A stretch of DNA of 64,000 nt from an uncultured Eubacterium sp. GTDB lineage: Bacteria > Bacillota > Clostridia > Lachnospirales > Lachnospiraceae. The notes below the pieces were generated by a model. It did not search any database and had not been told where the DNA came from. It was given only the letters and a program-made list of their open reading frames with translations. The position numbers and the translations under genes were made by a program. Below, piece by piece: positions 24,744 through 34,760 of the stretch; within the stretch, counting starts at the first letter, position 1, and each line of letters starts with the position of its first letter. Location: positions 1-64,000 of the forward strand of contig CAMUML010000010.1 of assembly GCA_947089855.1 (NCBI GenBank), given 5' to 3'.

Positions 24744-25178
24744 ATGAAGGTGAATAACAAGGAAGAATTTGACAAGTTGAATGTGTTTGGATTGGGGAAT
24801 GCCAATACGGCATTTGCAGAGTATTTCATTGGCAATTCCTATCTGAATCCGCTGACGGACCCGAAAGAATGTGCCGTATTTCTGGCAAATGTGACGTTTG
24901 AGCCGGGCTGCCGTAATAATTGGCATATTCATCATGCGAAAAGCGGAGGCGGACAGATTTTAATCTGCACGGCAGGGAGCGGCTGGTACCAGGAGGAAGG
25001 AAAGGCACCAGTCAGTTTAGAGCCAGGCACGGTCATTACAATACCACCGGAAGCCAAGCACTGGCATGGCGCAAAGGCAGACAGTTGGTTCAGCCATATT
25101 GCGGTGGAAGTTCCCGGTGTGGATACCAGCAATGAATGGCTGGAGGCTGTGGATGATGAGGAATATGCTAAGTTATAA
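24744..25178 (+). CDS. Cupin-domain protein
   Basis: A 144-aa single-domain cupin. Motif 1 NNWHIHHAKSGGGQILIC (about 63-80) supplies the metal-binding His and Glu/Gln positions, and motif 2 is PGTVITIPPEAKHWHGAKAD (about 100-118). Family members act as small isomerases, decarboxylase-like proteins or quinone/flavin-linked enzymes; the exact reaction is unknown. The start at 24744 follows TGGAGG. It belongs to the flavodoxin-MATE-LysR group. Confidence 0.88.
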   Translation: MKVNNKEEFDKLNVFGLGNANTAFAEYFIGNSYLNPLTDPKECAVFLANVTFEPGCRNNWHIHHAKSGGGQILICTAGSGWYQEEGKAPVSLEPGTVITIPPEAKHWHGAKADSWFSHIAVEVPGVDTSNEWLEAVDDEEYAKL

Positions 25179-25213
25179 ATGAAAGCAGGAGTGGAATACA
25201 GAGGTGAAAGGTT

Positions 25214-26539
25214 ATGTTTAGCAATAAGGATTTAAGAAGACTGATTGTCCCTCTGTTTTTGGAACAGCTTCTGGTCATACTGGTGGGGTTAGCAGATACT
25301 TTTGTCATTAGCTTTGCTGGGGAAGCTGCGGTGTCTGGGGTGTCGCTGGTAAATTCCTTTAATACCATTTTTATCTTTCTGTTTACGGCGCTGGCATCGG
25401 GTGGTGCTGTGATTGTCAGTCAGTATATTGGCGGTAAGAAGAAAGAGCTGGCAGGGGAGGCTTCCAGCCAGCTTTTGATGGTTTCTACCTTGTTTTCGGT
25501 AGGGATTATGGCTGTGCTGCTGCTGTTTGGCTCTCCGCTGATGGGGCTGCTGTTCGGAAAAGTGGAAAGGGATGTGATGGATGCCTGCATGGTTTATTTG
25601 CGGATTTCTGCCTATTCCTATCCGGCGCTTGCCGTTTATAATGCGGGGGCAGCGCTTTTCCGCAGTATCGGGAAAACAAGCACGACCATGTATATTGCCA
25701 TCTTTTCCAATGTAATCAATGTCGTTGGAAATATCATTGGTGTGTTTGCCTTACATGCAGGGGTGGCGGGAGTAGCAGTTCCCTCCCTGATTGCAAGGAC
25801 ATTTTCGGCAGCCGTGGTGACTATTCTCTGCTTTCGGAAGGGAAACAGCATTTATTATAAAAAGCAGTGGATTTGTCATTTTAATGCCGGGCTTTTGAAA
25901 CGGATATTAGGGATTGCGGTGCCCAATGGTGTGGAACAGGGGATCTTTCAGTTTGTCAAGGTGGCTTTAAGCAGCGTGGTGGCACTGTTTGGCACATCGC
26001 AGATTGCCGCCAATGGCATTGCCCAGAGTATCTGGTCTCTAGCAGCACTGGTCTGTGTGACGATGGGGCCGGTATTTATTACGGTCATTGGTCAGTGTAT
26101 GGGAAGCCAGGATACGGAGCAGGCAGAGTATTATTTTCGGAAACTTCTGAAAATAACGCTTCTGATTTCTGTCGTGTGGAATGCGCTGATATTTGCCCTG
26201 ACACCTATGGTCATGCAGTTTTATGATGTATCGGAGGAAACGAAAAAACTGACGGTAATGCTGGTTCTGATCCATAACATTTTTAATTGTATTGCCTTTC
26301 CTTTTGCAGACCCGCTGGGGAAGGGGATGCGTGCCGCTGGGGATGTGAGGTTTACCATGGTCATATCCCTTGTGACTACGATTGGCGTGAGACTGGTATT
26401 TTCCCTGCTGTTTGCTATTGTGATGGATATGGGGGTGATCGGCATTGCGTGGGCAATGTGTTTAGATTGGTGTAGCCGTGCCGTAATTTTTTATATCCGG
26501 TTCCGGAGAGGGAAATGGAAGCAGTTTCGGTTGATTTGA
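25214..26539 (+). CDS. MATE-family efflux transporter
   Basis: A 441-aa polytopic membrane protein with the MATE layout of 12 helices in two halves: LIVPLFLEQLLVILVGLADTF at the N-terminus, FLFTALASGGAVIVSQYIGGKKKE in helix 2, and LFGTSQIAANGIAQSIW at the start of the second half. It would export cationic or aromatic compounds using an ion gradient. GAGGTGAAAGGTT precedes the ATG. It is intact, unlike the MATE copy at 18705-19569, and sits between redox genes and their LysR regulator. Confidence 0.93.
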   Translation: MFSNKDLRRLIVPLFLEQLLVILVGLADTFVISFAGEAAVSGVSLVNSFNTIFIFLFTALASGGAVIVSQYIGGKKKELAGEASSQLLMVSTLFSVGIMAVLLLFGSPLMGLLFGKVERDVMDACMVYLRISAYSYPALAVYNAGAALFRSIGKTSTTMYIAIFSNVINVVGNIIGVFALHAGVAGVAVPSLIARTFSAAVVTILCFRKGNSIYYKKQWICHFNAGLLKRILGIAVPNGVEQGIFQFVKVALSSVVALFGTSQIAANGIAQSIWSLAALVCVTMGPVFITVIGQCMGSQDTEQAEYYFRKLLKITLLISVVWNALIFALTPMVMQFYDVSEETKKLTVMLVLIHNIFNCIAFPFADPLGKGMRAAGDVRFTMVISLVTTIGVRLVFSLLFAIVMDMGVIGIAWAMCLDWCSRAVIFYIRFRRGKWKQFRLI

Positions 26540-26637
26540 GAGATGGAATAGTCTCGCCGTAGGCGGGCCATTGCAAGTTTGGCAGAGCCAAACTTGTGGG
26601 ATGAGAGAAAAAAGTTTGCAAAGCGAGGAGGAATAAG

Positions 26638-27171
26638 ATGAAGATTTTAGTGATTGAAAGCAGTCCGCATAAAAAGGGGTCGTCAAATTTGCTGGCAGAA
26701 CATTTTATCAGGGGAGCGGAGGAAGCCGGCCATGAGGTTACGGTATTTGACGCCGGCCATGCGAAGCTTCATCCATGCCTTGGCTGCGAGGCATGTGGAA
26801 TGGCAGGATCCTGCTGTCAGAAGGATGATATGGCAGAATTAAAAGAGCAGATAATGGGGACAGATATGGCAGTGTTTGTGACGCCGCTGTATTACTTTGG
26901 CATGTCAGCACAGCTTAAAATGGCCATTGACCGTTTTTACAGTTTCAATGGAGAATTGACAGGAAAGGGCTTAAAGACAGCGCTGATTGTAGCTGCCTGG
27001 GATGATAAGGACTGGACGATGCGGGAAATCAAGGCGCATTATGAAACATTGTGTGAATATCTGCACTTTCAGGACCAGGGACAGATTCTGGGAACGGGCT
27101 GCGGTAATGTTTCGATGACGGCATCGACAGAATTTCCGGAGAAAGCCTATGAATTTGGAAAATCGCTGTAA
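26638..27171 (+). CDS. NAD(P)H:flavin oxidoreductase, flavodoxin-like
   Basis: A 177-aa protein: KILVIESSPHKKGSSNLLAE phosphate loop, a HPCLGCEACGMAGSCCQKDDM cysteine segment (about 41-60), and MAVFVTPLYYFGMSAQLKMAIDRFY for flavin contact. It is typical of the NAD(P)H-dependent oxidoreductases that reduce quinones, nitro compounds or azo compounds. GCGAGGAGGAATAAG precedes the ATG. It is transcribed in the same direction as the LysR gene 41 bases later. Confidence 0.9.
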   Translation: MKILVIESSPHKKGSSNLLAEHFIRGAEEAGHEVTVFDAGHAKLHPCLGCEACGMAGSCCQKDDMAELKEQIMGTDMAVFVTPLYYFGMSAQLKMAIDRFYSFNGELTGKGLKTALIVAAWDDKDWTMREIKAHYETLCEYLHFQDQGQILGTGCGNVSMTASTEFPEKAYEFGKSL

Positions 27172-27212
27172 GGAATTGGCCTGAAATTTGATACTATCTT
27201 GGAGGCATTTAT

Positions 27213-28133
27213 ATGGAACTGCGAGTATTGAAGTATTTTTTGACGGTGGCAAGGGAAGAAAACATTACAAAGGCGGCGAATCTGTTACATATTACCCAGC
27301 CTACGCTTTCCAGACAGCTGATGCAGTTGGAGGAGGAACTTGGTATCAAACTTTTCCACAGAGGTAGGCATAATATCCTGCTGACGGAGGAGGGGATGCT
27401 GCTCAGGCGCCGGGCACAGGAAATTGTGGATTTGGCGGAAAAGACGGTAAAAGAGCTGGCACATGGTGCGGAAACTGTTTCCGGGGAAATATCTATTGGT
27501 TGTGGGGAGACACAGAATATGAAACCTTTGTGTGAAATGATTGCTGCTTTTCAGAAAAAATACCCAGAGGTGGTGTTCCATATATATACTGCCATTGCAG
27601 ATGATGTGACAGAACGGTTGGAAAACGGCGTACTGGATATGGGGCTTTTGCTGGAGCCGGTAGAAATCAGCAGGTATCATTTTGTAAGGATGCCATTGGA
27701 AGAAAAATGGCAGGTTCTTATGCGGAAAGACAGTCCGTTGGCAGAAAAGGAAAGAATATGTCCGTCTGACTTGGCAGGGCAGCCCCTTATTATTGCCAGA
27801 AGGCAGTCGGTACGCAATTTATTGGAAAATTGGTTTGGTAACGTGGAAGAGGGGGTGCGGATTGCCTCAACCTGTAATCTTTCCCATATCAACCAGTCAG
27901 TCATGGTGGAAAGTGGTATAGGAGTAGCGATGGTAATGGATTTTTCATGTAATGATCAGGCATTGTGTTTAAGGCCTTTGGAGCCAGAGATTGTAAGTGG
28001 CTGCGTGTTGGTCTGGAAAAAGAACCAGGTGCTTCCATTGGCTTTAACGAGGTTTATTGATTATATGAAGGCATCTTTGGCATTGCCGACAGAAGGAAGG
28101 AGGGGAGAATATGACGCTAGAGAAGATAAGTGA
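27213..28133 (+). CDS. LysR-family transcriptional regulator
   Basis: A 306-aa regulator: N-terminal winged helix (MELRVLKYFLTVAREENITKAA, LHITQPTLSRQLMQLEEELGIKLFHRG) and a C-terminal substrate-binding domain (about 90-290). LysR proteins usually control neighbouring genes in response to a small molecule; here the likely targets are the flavodoxin, cupin and MATE genes. The gene is downstream in the same direction rather than divergent. TTGGAGGCATTTAT precedes the ATG. A broken transposase follows after three bases. Confidence 0.93.
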   Translation: MELRVLKYFLTVAREENITKAANLLHITQPTLSRQLMQLEEELGIKLFHRGRHNILLTEEGMLLRRRAQEIVDLAEKTVKELAHGAETVSGEISIGCGETQNMKPLCEMIAAFQKKYPEVVFHIYTAIADDVTERLENGVLDMGLLLEPVEISRYHFVRMPLEEKWQVLMRKDSPLAEKERICPSDLAGQPLIIARRQSVRNLLENWFGNVEEGVRIASTCNLSHINQSVMVESGIGVAMVMDFSCNDQALCLRPLEPEIVSGCVLVWKKNQVLPLALTRFIDYMKASLALPTEGRRGEYDAREDK

Positions 28134-28136
28134 GTG

Positions 28137-28530
28137 TTACCTTATCCCTCTTGATATTCTGAAAGAATATGAAAGCTGAGGATTATGCGATACCGTAAAA
28201 AAGGTAATGGGAGCATGGGAGTATGACGACCAAGACATAAAACGGTTCAGCATGAAACGCAGAGAATTCCATGCTGAACCGAAAAAGAAGCGGAACGTAA
28301 CAGACGGCTTTTTCCTTTTTGAAGGAAGGGCCAATTTTTTTCTCCATTTCATTGAGGAGTGCAGTGCGGAAAGCATTAAGCAGATAGTTATAGCTGAAAT
28401 GGCGCACATGTTTCCAAAAGCCGCTGTTGCTAAAACCGCCTTCGGATAAAAGGCAGTGGATATGCGGGTTCCATTTTAAGCCGCGGCCGAACGTGTGAAA
28501 GACAAGGATAAAACCCGGCACATAGTTCAT
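28137..28530 (-). pseudogene. IS91-type (Y2) transposase remnant
   Basis: On the minus strand the frame from 28530 reads GFILVFHTFGRGLKWNPHIHCLLSEGGF, the HTFGR...WNPHIH block of IS91/IS801 Y2 transposases. It then reads ...HFSYNYLLNAFRTALLNEM..., before a frameshift and decay toward 28137. The N-terminal zinc-binding part is gone: sequence upstream of 28530 is the structured repeat at 28537-28660, which therefore sits exactly where the transposase gene is cut. Confidence 0.75.
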
Positions 28531-28536
28531 GGATTT

Positions 28537-28660
28537 GGCCGTGAATAGTAACCTTTCGGGGCGATATTGGAAGTTTGCTCCGCAAAATCGCCCCTCACTC
28601 CTGAATCATGTTCTCACGGAATGCGCAGTTAATGCGCATTCCTGGCCCGTGAATAGTAAC
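28537..28660 (+). repeat. Structured inverted repeat, copy A
   Basis: This 124-bp unit begins and ends with CCGTGAATAGTAAC in direct orientation. Inside are two hairpins: GGGGCGAT...ATCGCCCC and GGAATGCGCA-GTTAA-TGCGCATTCC. Bases 28545-28660 are the reverse complement of 36177-36292 with three mismatches in 116. It looks like a MITE or an IS91-type terminal structure. Confidence 0.88.
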
Positions 28661-29065
28661 ACAGAGGGCAAAAATCAGGCACTTGTTTCCAGTAATTCCT
28701 TGAAGAAAAACAAATAACATGATAAGATGAAGCAGGGGGTATCGGTTACAGGCAGATATTTCAATACATTTCAGATATATCAATTACTGCATCCGATACT
28801 GCTATACTCTTACCTTACATCCGCATCATGCATACTACAGGCAGGCCTGCCTGGCTCTGCCAGCGGGCAGGCATACCAAAAACAGTATCGCAGAATAAAG
28901 ATGTATCGGTAAGCAACGGTTCATACGATACCGTCCTGTATGATGAACAGTGAATGCATTTCACGATAATAGTTCAACCTGCTAATCTAACGAATATTGT
29001 ATACGAAAGAGCATCATTGTTTCCATGCAGTTCGGTGTCAGGTTTCAGGAAGAAAGGAGGAGCGT
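28661..29065. other. Intergenic region before M60 gene
   Basis: I see no supported gene in these 405 bases. They contain short inverted C/G-rich stretches around 28850 (GCAGGCCTGCCTGG...GCGGGCAGGC) and the leader of the metallopeptidase gene. No convincing promoter hexamers stand out. Confidence 0.4.
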
Positions 29066-32000
29066 ATGAAGCGGATGATTTCTAGTCTGCTTGCGGCTGC
29101 CCTGGCTTTATCGCCATGTATACAGGCAGGCGCTGCAGAGGCTCCGAAAAGCCCGCCCGCAGCAGTGCAGACTGTTACCAATGCGGCGGCAAAAGGCCAG
29201 GTGGATATTTCTGTTGTTTCCGCATTGACCATAATGGAAGAAGTGCCATTTACGTTTTCTTTGACAGGGCAGGAGGCACAGGTAGTACCGCTTGCTTCTA
29301 ATAAGGATAGCAGCGTACCGACAAAAGCGGAGGCATCCTTTGGGAATCTTGCAAAAGGTACTTATACACTGGAAGTAACTGCACCTGGATTTGCCCCATA
29401 TAAGCAGGCGGTTGAGGTGGAAGACGAGGCATATGCTGTAAAATTGCTGACTGGCTATGCCGCTTATGAGGCTGGGTCAGCCCATCCGGGCGTGTTGCGT
29501 ATCGGTGATGTAAACGGCGACGGCGTGGTGGATGACCAAGATAAAAAACTGCTTGCAGATGCCGTGGATGCGGGCAGCACAGACAAAAAATACGACTTAA
29601 ATGGCGACGGCAGCGTGGATTTGGTTGACCTGGAGTATTTTGCCAAGGGAAGCCAGGAAGAAATCGATGCTGTAGCGGTTTCTACAATAGAAGTCAGTGT
29701 CCCGGCGTCTATGATAGATGTAGCGCCTGTTGAGGGTACAGCCATTACTGGCGGCGATGTAAATTCACTGCTGAAAAATGGTGGTTCCATTCAGCTTACA
29801 CGGGCAGATGGCCGTGGCATCTCGGAGCGGTGGCCAGTGGAAGTAACGTTTGGCCTTGACAGCAACAGCAGCGCAGTTGGGGGCATTGTTATTGATGATA
29901 CAGCAGATTCCATTAAGACGGGATTGGCTGAGATTACTTATACGGATGCCGATGGGAAAGAGCAGACAGTAACAGCTGGCATTCCAGACGACGGTACAAG
30001 GCGGATACGCAGTAGGATTGAAGCCCCGACCGTAACAAGGGAAGCTGGCGGTGCAATTTGCATTAACCTTGGTTCCCAAGTTCCAGTCAAAAAAGTTACA
30101 CTGAAGATTACAGGTGTTAAAAATAATAACAACCTGGCGGAAATATCCAAGGTTACATTTATCGGCGATATGAAGAACCGTATCCCGGAACCGTCAATGG
30201 ACCGGCCGGAGGGGCTTGCAGCAGAACCAGGCAGCGCATCGTTTACGGTGGCCTGGAATCCATGCGTCAATGTCACTGGCTATGAGGTGTGGATTGAAGG
30301 GGATGCCCAGCAGCCAAAGGAAGAGGAAGGCAGTACCGGGACAGCAGAACGTATCCATGACGTGGTGCAGGTTACCGGCAATACACTGATGGTATCGTCC
30401 ATTGGGGAAGAAAAGCTGGTAAATGGAAAACCATATGAGGTAAAAGTGCAGTCTGTCAATGGATCTTGGCGCAGCGGCTATTGCGATTCCATTTCCGTTG
30501 TACCAATGGCGACAGAAAAACCAGATCCACCGGATTATGTGAAAGCAGCTGGCGCATACCGGGCTATTAATGTGAACTGGAAGGATATGGAAAATACGCT
30601 TACTTACAACCTCTATTGGAAAAAGGACGGCGACAGCGAATTTACCAAAGTAGAAGGCATTGCGAAAAACAGTTATAGCATTACCGGGCTGGAAGACCAT
30701 GTGAAATACCTGGTTTATGTAACGGGTGTGAATGAACTTGGTGAAAGCGGGCCTTCCCTGACTGCCAGCGCAGAAACGCAGGATATTACGCCAGCGCAGA
30801 TGCCGCGGTATAAACTGCTGAATAAGGCGCAAGAAGGCAAAGTCAGCCCGAAGATCATCGCTGCCCAGGCAGTAAGCGGCGAAATGCAAAGCAGCCCGCT
30901 GGATACCGAAGGCAAAACAGCATGGGGCAGCGTAGATAATAACTATGAATCTTATTACCTGCTAAACAGCTGGGACGGCGGCGGTTATAATCCGGTCGGG
31001 GGTTCCTTGGGGAATCATGGCTTACGTTATGAATTTGACCAGCCATATAAAATGGACCGCATTGCTTTGCAGGAGCTGAATGCACAAAGCCCGAATTATG
31101 GGTATGCAAAAGTCTGCTATTGGAATGAAGCGGGCGAGGCAGTACAGCTTGGCAACGTCACGATTCAAAGGAAAACCGACGCAGAAAACAGGGCTTATTA
31201 CCTGTTACGGTTAAAAGAGCCGATTACGGCTAAGAAAATCCAAATCGGACTGGCGCGTAGTGTGGCATCCGGAACGATCACGGTTTCTGAGGTTTACTTC
31301 TACCATTATGATTCATTGGAAGCAGACATAATGGGGCTTTATGCGGATGACCTGCATACTGTATTAAAAGAGGGTGTTACCCAGGTTACAATTAACCAGC
31401 TGCGTGAACGGATTAATACCGTAGAAGAAGAAAGCGGGGAATACCATCCGGATAAGGAAATGCTGGAGCGGGAGTTAAAGACAGCAGAAGATATTTTAAA
31501 TGATGAACTTAATGCACCTGCACGTATTCATAACAGCATTACGACCAAAGATGCAGGACGCGGTTTTGGCGGGCTGAATGCATGGCAGCCGCTTGGCGTC
31601 GTTGCGGCAGCCGGGGAAGAGATTACGGTTTATGTCGGCCATAACTCCAAGCGGACCGGCGATAATACTGGTTTACAGCTGGTTGCAACCCAATACCATG
31701 CGGAAGCAGCTTCCATGTTTAAAGGCTTGGGCAACTTGAAGATTGGAAGGAATGACATCACCATTCCAAAGATCTGGAGTACGGACGAAGAATCCGGCGG
31801 TGCGCTGTATGTGCAGTATACCGGCAACCGTGCGAACGACGAATATGCAGTACGTGTAAGCGGAGGCGTAGAAGTCCCGGTTCTGGACCTGTACCATATC
31901 ACAGACAGCAGCACGCGCCTGCAGAGGACTACAGAATATGTAGAAAAACTCGAAAATTATGTCAGCACGATGGAAGCAAAACATAATGAGGTCCATGCAG

Positions 32001-34750
32001 GCGGCAGAAACCAGAATGTCAAGTATGATTACAGTGTGCAAAACTGTATCCTTGGCGCAACGGACATTATGCTGGACAATATGATGTTTTCATTGCCGGC
32101 GCCTCAGGTACTCAGAGGGTCAGGCAGCGGCACTGCACAGCAGAAAGCAGAAAATATCCTGGCTTCTATGGATGCAATGGAAGGGATGATGAACCTCTTC
32201 TATCAGCATAAAGGGCTAAATAATAATGCACCAAACCAGATTGACCAGTTCCCATTGCAGCATCAGAATATCCGTTACCAGCGTATGTTTGCAGGTGCAT
32301 TTATGTATGCGTCCGGCAACCATATCGGTATCGAATATAATTCGGCCGCAGGCATGGTAAACTGTAAATCAGTCCAGGCAGACGAAGCTGGCCGGTGGGT
32401 CAGCGGCAATTATTTTGGCTGGGGCATTGCGCATGAAATTGGGCACTGTATTAACCAGGGCGCTTATGCAGTCGCAGAAATAACGAATAATTATTTTGCT
32501 GTGCTTGCCCAGGCAAAAGAAACCAATGATAGTGTACGCTTTAAATATGACGAAGTCTATAAAAAAGTAACTTCCAATACAAAGGGGCGTGCAAACAATG
32601 TATTTACCCAGCTGGGCATGTACTGGCAGCTGCACCTTGCATATGATTCCGGGTATAATTTTAAGACCTATGAAGATTATAACGAACAGCTTGCAAACCT
32701 GTTCTTCGCAAGGGTAGACCACTATGCGCGCACACCAGCGAATGCACCGAAACCGGGTAATGTCACATTGACGCTTTCCGGCGATAAAGACCAGCAGTTA
32801 ATGCGGCTTTCCTGTGCGGCAGCAGAGAAAAACATCCTGGATTTCTTTATACGCTGGGGTATGGAGCCAGATGCAGATACACAGGCATATGCAGATCAGT
32901 TTCCGGTAGAAACAAGGGCGATTTACTATGTCAACGATGAAGCACGTGCTTACCGTGTAGAAAATAGCGGGAGCGTACTTGGCACCGAAGGGGCGGTAGC
33001 AGCGGTAGCTGACGGTACAACAGCAGTAGTAAATGCATCTGCTGCAAACCAGGTAGATTTTACGCTTAATTCGGTTGGAATACCAGAAAACGATATACTT
33101 GGCTATGAAATTACACGATGCACGACGTCGGGCGGAGAAGAAAGCAAACAGGTCGTAGGCTTTACTACACAAAATACATTCACCGATACGATCTCAACAT
33201 TGAATAACCGTGTAGTAACATACGAAGTAACGCTAATTGACAAATATCTGAACCGTTCGGCGGCCAAGAGGCTTGCACCGGTGAAGATCGAACACGAAGG
33301 CAATATAGACAAATCCAACTGGTCGGTTGCGGTCAATGGTATAGAGGCAACAAACCTTGAAACCATTGAAACGGATGAATATATTCCATGCCCGCCGGAA
33401 GAAGAGGATGTTTTGCAGAAAACAGTACGCAGGATGATAGACAACGACCAGTCTACGGCTTATACGGGCGTTGTTGGTACTGGAGCTGAAATCATTCTAA
33501 ACTTTAACCAAACCCATGCAGTTACCGGTTTAAAATATGCCGTTTCAAGCGGTACGCCAATCAGTGGTTATGAGATTTCTGTACAGGAAGAAAACGGCCA
33601 GTGGACAAAAGCGGCGGAAGGGGATTTCGCAAACGGCAACACCGTATACTTTGGAAATGGGGCTAATATAGCCATTTACAAGGCACAGGCTGTGAAACTT
33701 GCGCTTACCGGCCAAAGTGGAACGGAAATTGCAATTTCTGAGCTGGATGTATTTGGCGTGACAGGCGATAATGTAGATTTCCGCAGGACAGAAGACGGCG
33801 GCCCAGTCATCGGCAAGCTTGCAGCGGAATATCTATATAATGACGGCCAGGATTCAATCCCGGCAAACTCTATTGTATTTACTGGTTCTTATAAAGGGAA
33901 TCCGGCATATAATGTCGTTATCCTATACGACCAGGATGGAAACATTGTCGGGGGAACCGGCGCAGATGGCAGCTTGAATGCTTCACAGATTGTATTTGCG
34001 GATGTTCCGGTAGGCGCGCAGATTCAGGATGTCCATAATGGTACCTGGATTTACTGGATTGAACCGCAGGATAATATTGACCTGTCAGGCTTAAAACAAG
34101 TCCGTGCAGAGTTGTACCGTGTGGATAATGCGGAAACCAATGAAGGCCAGCGGATGGTCAGCGATTCCTATTTGGTAGATGTGCCTCAGGAACTGCCGAC
34201 GGTTACGATTGACGGCAGCCAGGCAGCGGCAGCCAGTTTGCTGGAACCAGATCAGGATGAGGATCAACAGCAGCCGCAGGAAGAAGGCGAAGGCCAGGAT
34301 AAGGATAAAGGCCAGGATCAGCAGCCACAAGAAACAGGCCAGCAGCCAAGCGGCGGGCAGCAGGGGACGGATACCACGCAGCAGCCAGACGCTGGACAGC
34401 CACAAGATACTGCGCAGCAGCCAGATGCTGGAGATGCGCAGGAAACAGGCCAGCAGCCAGGCGATGTGCAACAAGAGGATCCGCAGGATACCACGCAGCA
34501 GCCAAACGGCGGGGGTCTGCAGGGTACCGCGCAGCAGCCGGACGGTGTGCAGCAAGGGGATCCACAGGATACCACGCAGCAGCCAAGCGATAGCCAGCAA
34601 GGGGATCCACTAGATACTACGCAGCAGCCAGACGGTGTGCAGCAAGGGAACCCGCAGGATACCACGCAGCAGCCAAGCGGTGGGGATCCACAGGATACCG
34701 CGCAGCAGCCAAGCGATGGCCAGCTGCAGGAACCAGGCCAAGCAGAGTGA
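29066..34750 (+). CDS. Secreted M60-like metallopeptidase with dockerin
   Basis: A 1894-aa exported protein. It has a signal peptide (1-24), an Ig-like module (about 45-135), a dockerin with two calcium loops DVNGDGVVDDQD and DLNGDGSVDLVD (about 146-195), two fibronectin-III domains (about 377-575), an F5/8-type carbohydrate-binding domain (about 600-748), and a peptidase M60/enhancin-like domain with H1123-E-x-x-H1127 and a likely third ligand E1138. A second F5/8-like domain (about 1455-1565) and a Gln-Gln-Pro repeat tail (about 1730-1893) follow. M60 enzymes cut mucin-type glycoproteins, so a mucin-degrading role is likely. ATG 29066 follows GAAAGGAGGAGCGT. No LPxTG signal is present; the dockerin may dock to the cohesin-like protein encoded next. 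Confidence 0.9.
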   Translation: MKRMISSLLAAALALSPCIQAGAAEAPKSPPAAVQTVTNAAAKGQVDISVVSALTIMEEVPFTFSLTGQEAQVVPLASNKDSSVPTKAEASFGNLAKGTYTLEVTAPGFAPYKQAVEVEDEAYAVKLLTGYAAYEAGSAHPGVLRIGDVNGDGVVDDQDKKLLADAVDAGSTDKKYDLNGDGSVDLVDLEYFAKGSQEEIDAVAVSTIEVSVPASMIDVAPVEGTAITGGDVNSLLKNGGSIQLTRADGRGISERWPVEVTFGLDSNSSAVGGIVIDDTADSIKTGLAEITYTDADGKEQTVTAGIPDDGTRRIRSRIEAPTVTREAGGAICINLGSQVPVKKVTLKITGVKNNNNLAEISKVTFIGDMKNRIPEPSMDRPEGLAAEPGSASFTVAWNPCVNVTGYEVWIEGDAQQPKEEEGSTGTAERIHDVVQVTGNTLMVSSIGEEKLVNGKPYEVKVQSVNGSWRSGYCDSISVVPMATEKPDPPDYVKAAGAYRAINVNWKDMENTLTYNLYWKKDGDSEFTKVEGIAKNSYSITGLEDHVKYLVYVTGVNELGESGPSLTASAETQDITPAQMPRYKLLNKAQEGKVSPKIIAAQAVSGEMQSSPLDTEGKTAWGSVDNNYESYYLLNSWDGGGYNPVGGSLGNHGLRYEFDQPYKMDRIALQELNAQSPNYGYAKVCYWNEAGEAVQLGNVTIQRKTDAENRAYYLLRLKEPITAKKIQIGLARSVASGTITVSEVYFYHYDSLEADIMGLYADDLHTVLKEGVTQVTINQLRERINTVEEESGEYHPDKEMLERELKTAEDILNDELNAPARIHNSITTKDAGRGFGGLNAWQPLGVVAAAGEEITVYVGHNSKRTGDNTGLQLVATQYHAEAASMFKGLGNLKIGRNDITIPKIWSTDEESGGALYVQYTGNRANDEYAVRVSGGVEVPVLDLYHITDSSTRLQRTTEYVEKLENYVSTMEAKHNEVHAGGRNQNVKYDYSVQNCILGATDIMLDNMMFSLPAPQVLRGSGSGTAQQKAENILASMDAMEGMMNLFYQHKGLNNNAPNQIDQFPLQHQNIRYQRMFAGAFMYASGNHIGIEYNSAAGMVNCKSVQADEAGRWVSGNYFGWGIAHEIGHCINQGAYAVAEITNNYFAVLAQAKETNDSVRFKYDEVYKKVTSNTKGRANNVFTQLGMYWQLHLAYDSGYNFKTYEDYNEQLANLFFARVDHYARTPANAPKPGNVTLTLSGDKDQQLMRLSCAAAEKNILDFFIRWGMEPDADTQAYADQFPVETRAIYYVNDEARAYRVENSGSVLGTEGAVAAVADGTTAVVNASAANQVDFTLNSVGIPENDILGYEITRCTTSGGEESKQVVGFTTQNTFTDTISTLNNRVVTYEVTLIDKYLNRSAAKRLAPVKIEHEGNIDKSNWSVAVNGIEATNLETIETDEYIPCPPEEEDVLQKTVRRMIDNDQSTAYTGVVGTGAEIILNFNQTHAVTGLKYAVSSGTPISGYEISVQEENGQWTKAAEGDFANGNTVYFGNGANIAIYKAQAVKLALTGQSGTEIAISELDVFGVTGDNVDFRRTEDGGPVIGKLAAEYLYNDGQDSIPANSIVFTGSYKGNPAYNVVILYDQDGNIVGGTGADGSLNASQIVFADVPVGAQIQDVHNGTWIYWIEPQDNIDLSGLKQVRAELYRVDNAETNEGQRMVSDSYLVDVPQELPTVTIDGSQAAAASLLEPDQDEDQQQPQEEGEGQDKDKGQDQQPQETGQQPSGGQQGTDTTQQPDAGQPQDTAQQPDAGDAQETGQQPGDVQQEDPQDTTQQPNGGGLQGTAQQPDGVQQGDPQDTTQQPSDSQQGDPLDTTQQPDGVQQGNPQDTTQQPSGGDPQDTAQQPSDGQLQEPGQAE
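34255..34745 (+). repeat. Gln-Gln-Pro tandem repeat region
   Basis: In-frame imperfect repeats of 30-45 bp encode TTQQPDGVQQGDPQD-like units in the C-terminus of the metallopeptidase. Neighbouring copies are nearly identical in DNA, so repeat number is likely to vary between strains. Confidence 0.85.
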
Positions 34751-34760
34751 GGAGTAGAAT

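Noticed and set aside
34203..34610. Long open frames opposite the Gln-Gln-Pro repeats
   Set aside because: Several frames stay open only because the repeat is free of stop codons; the plus-strand frame is continuous with the M60 protein.
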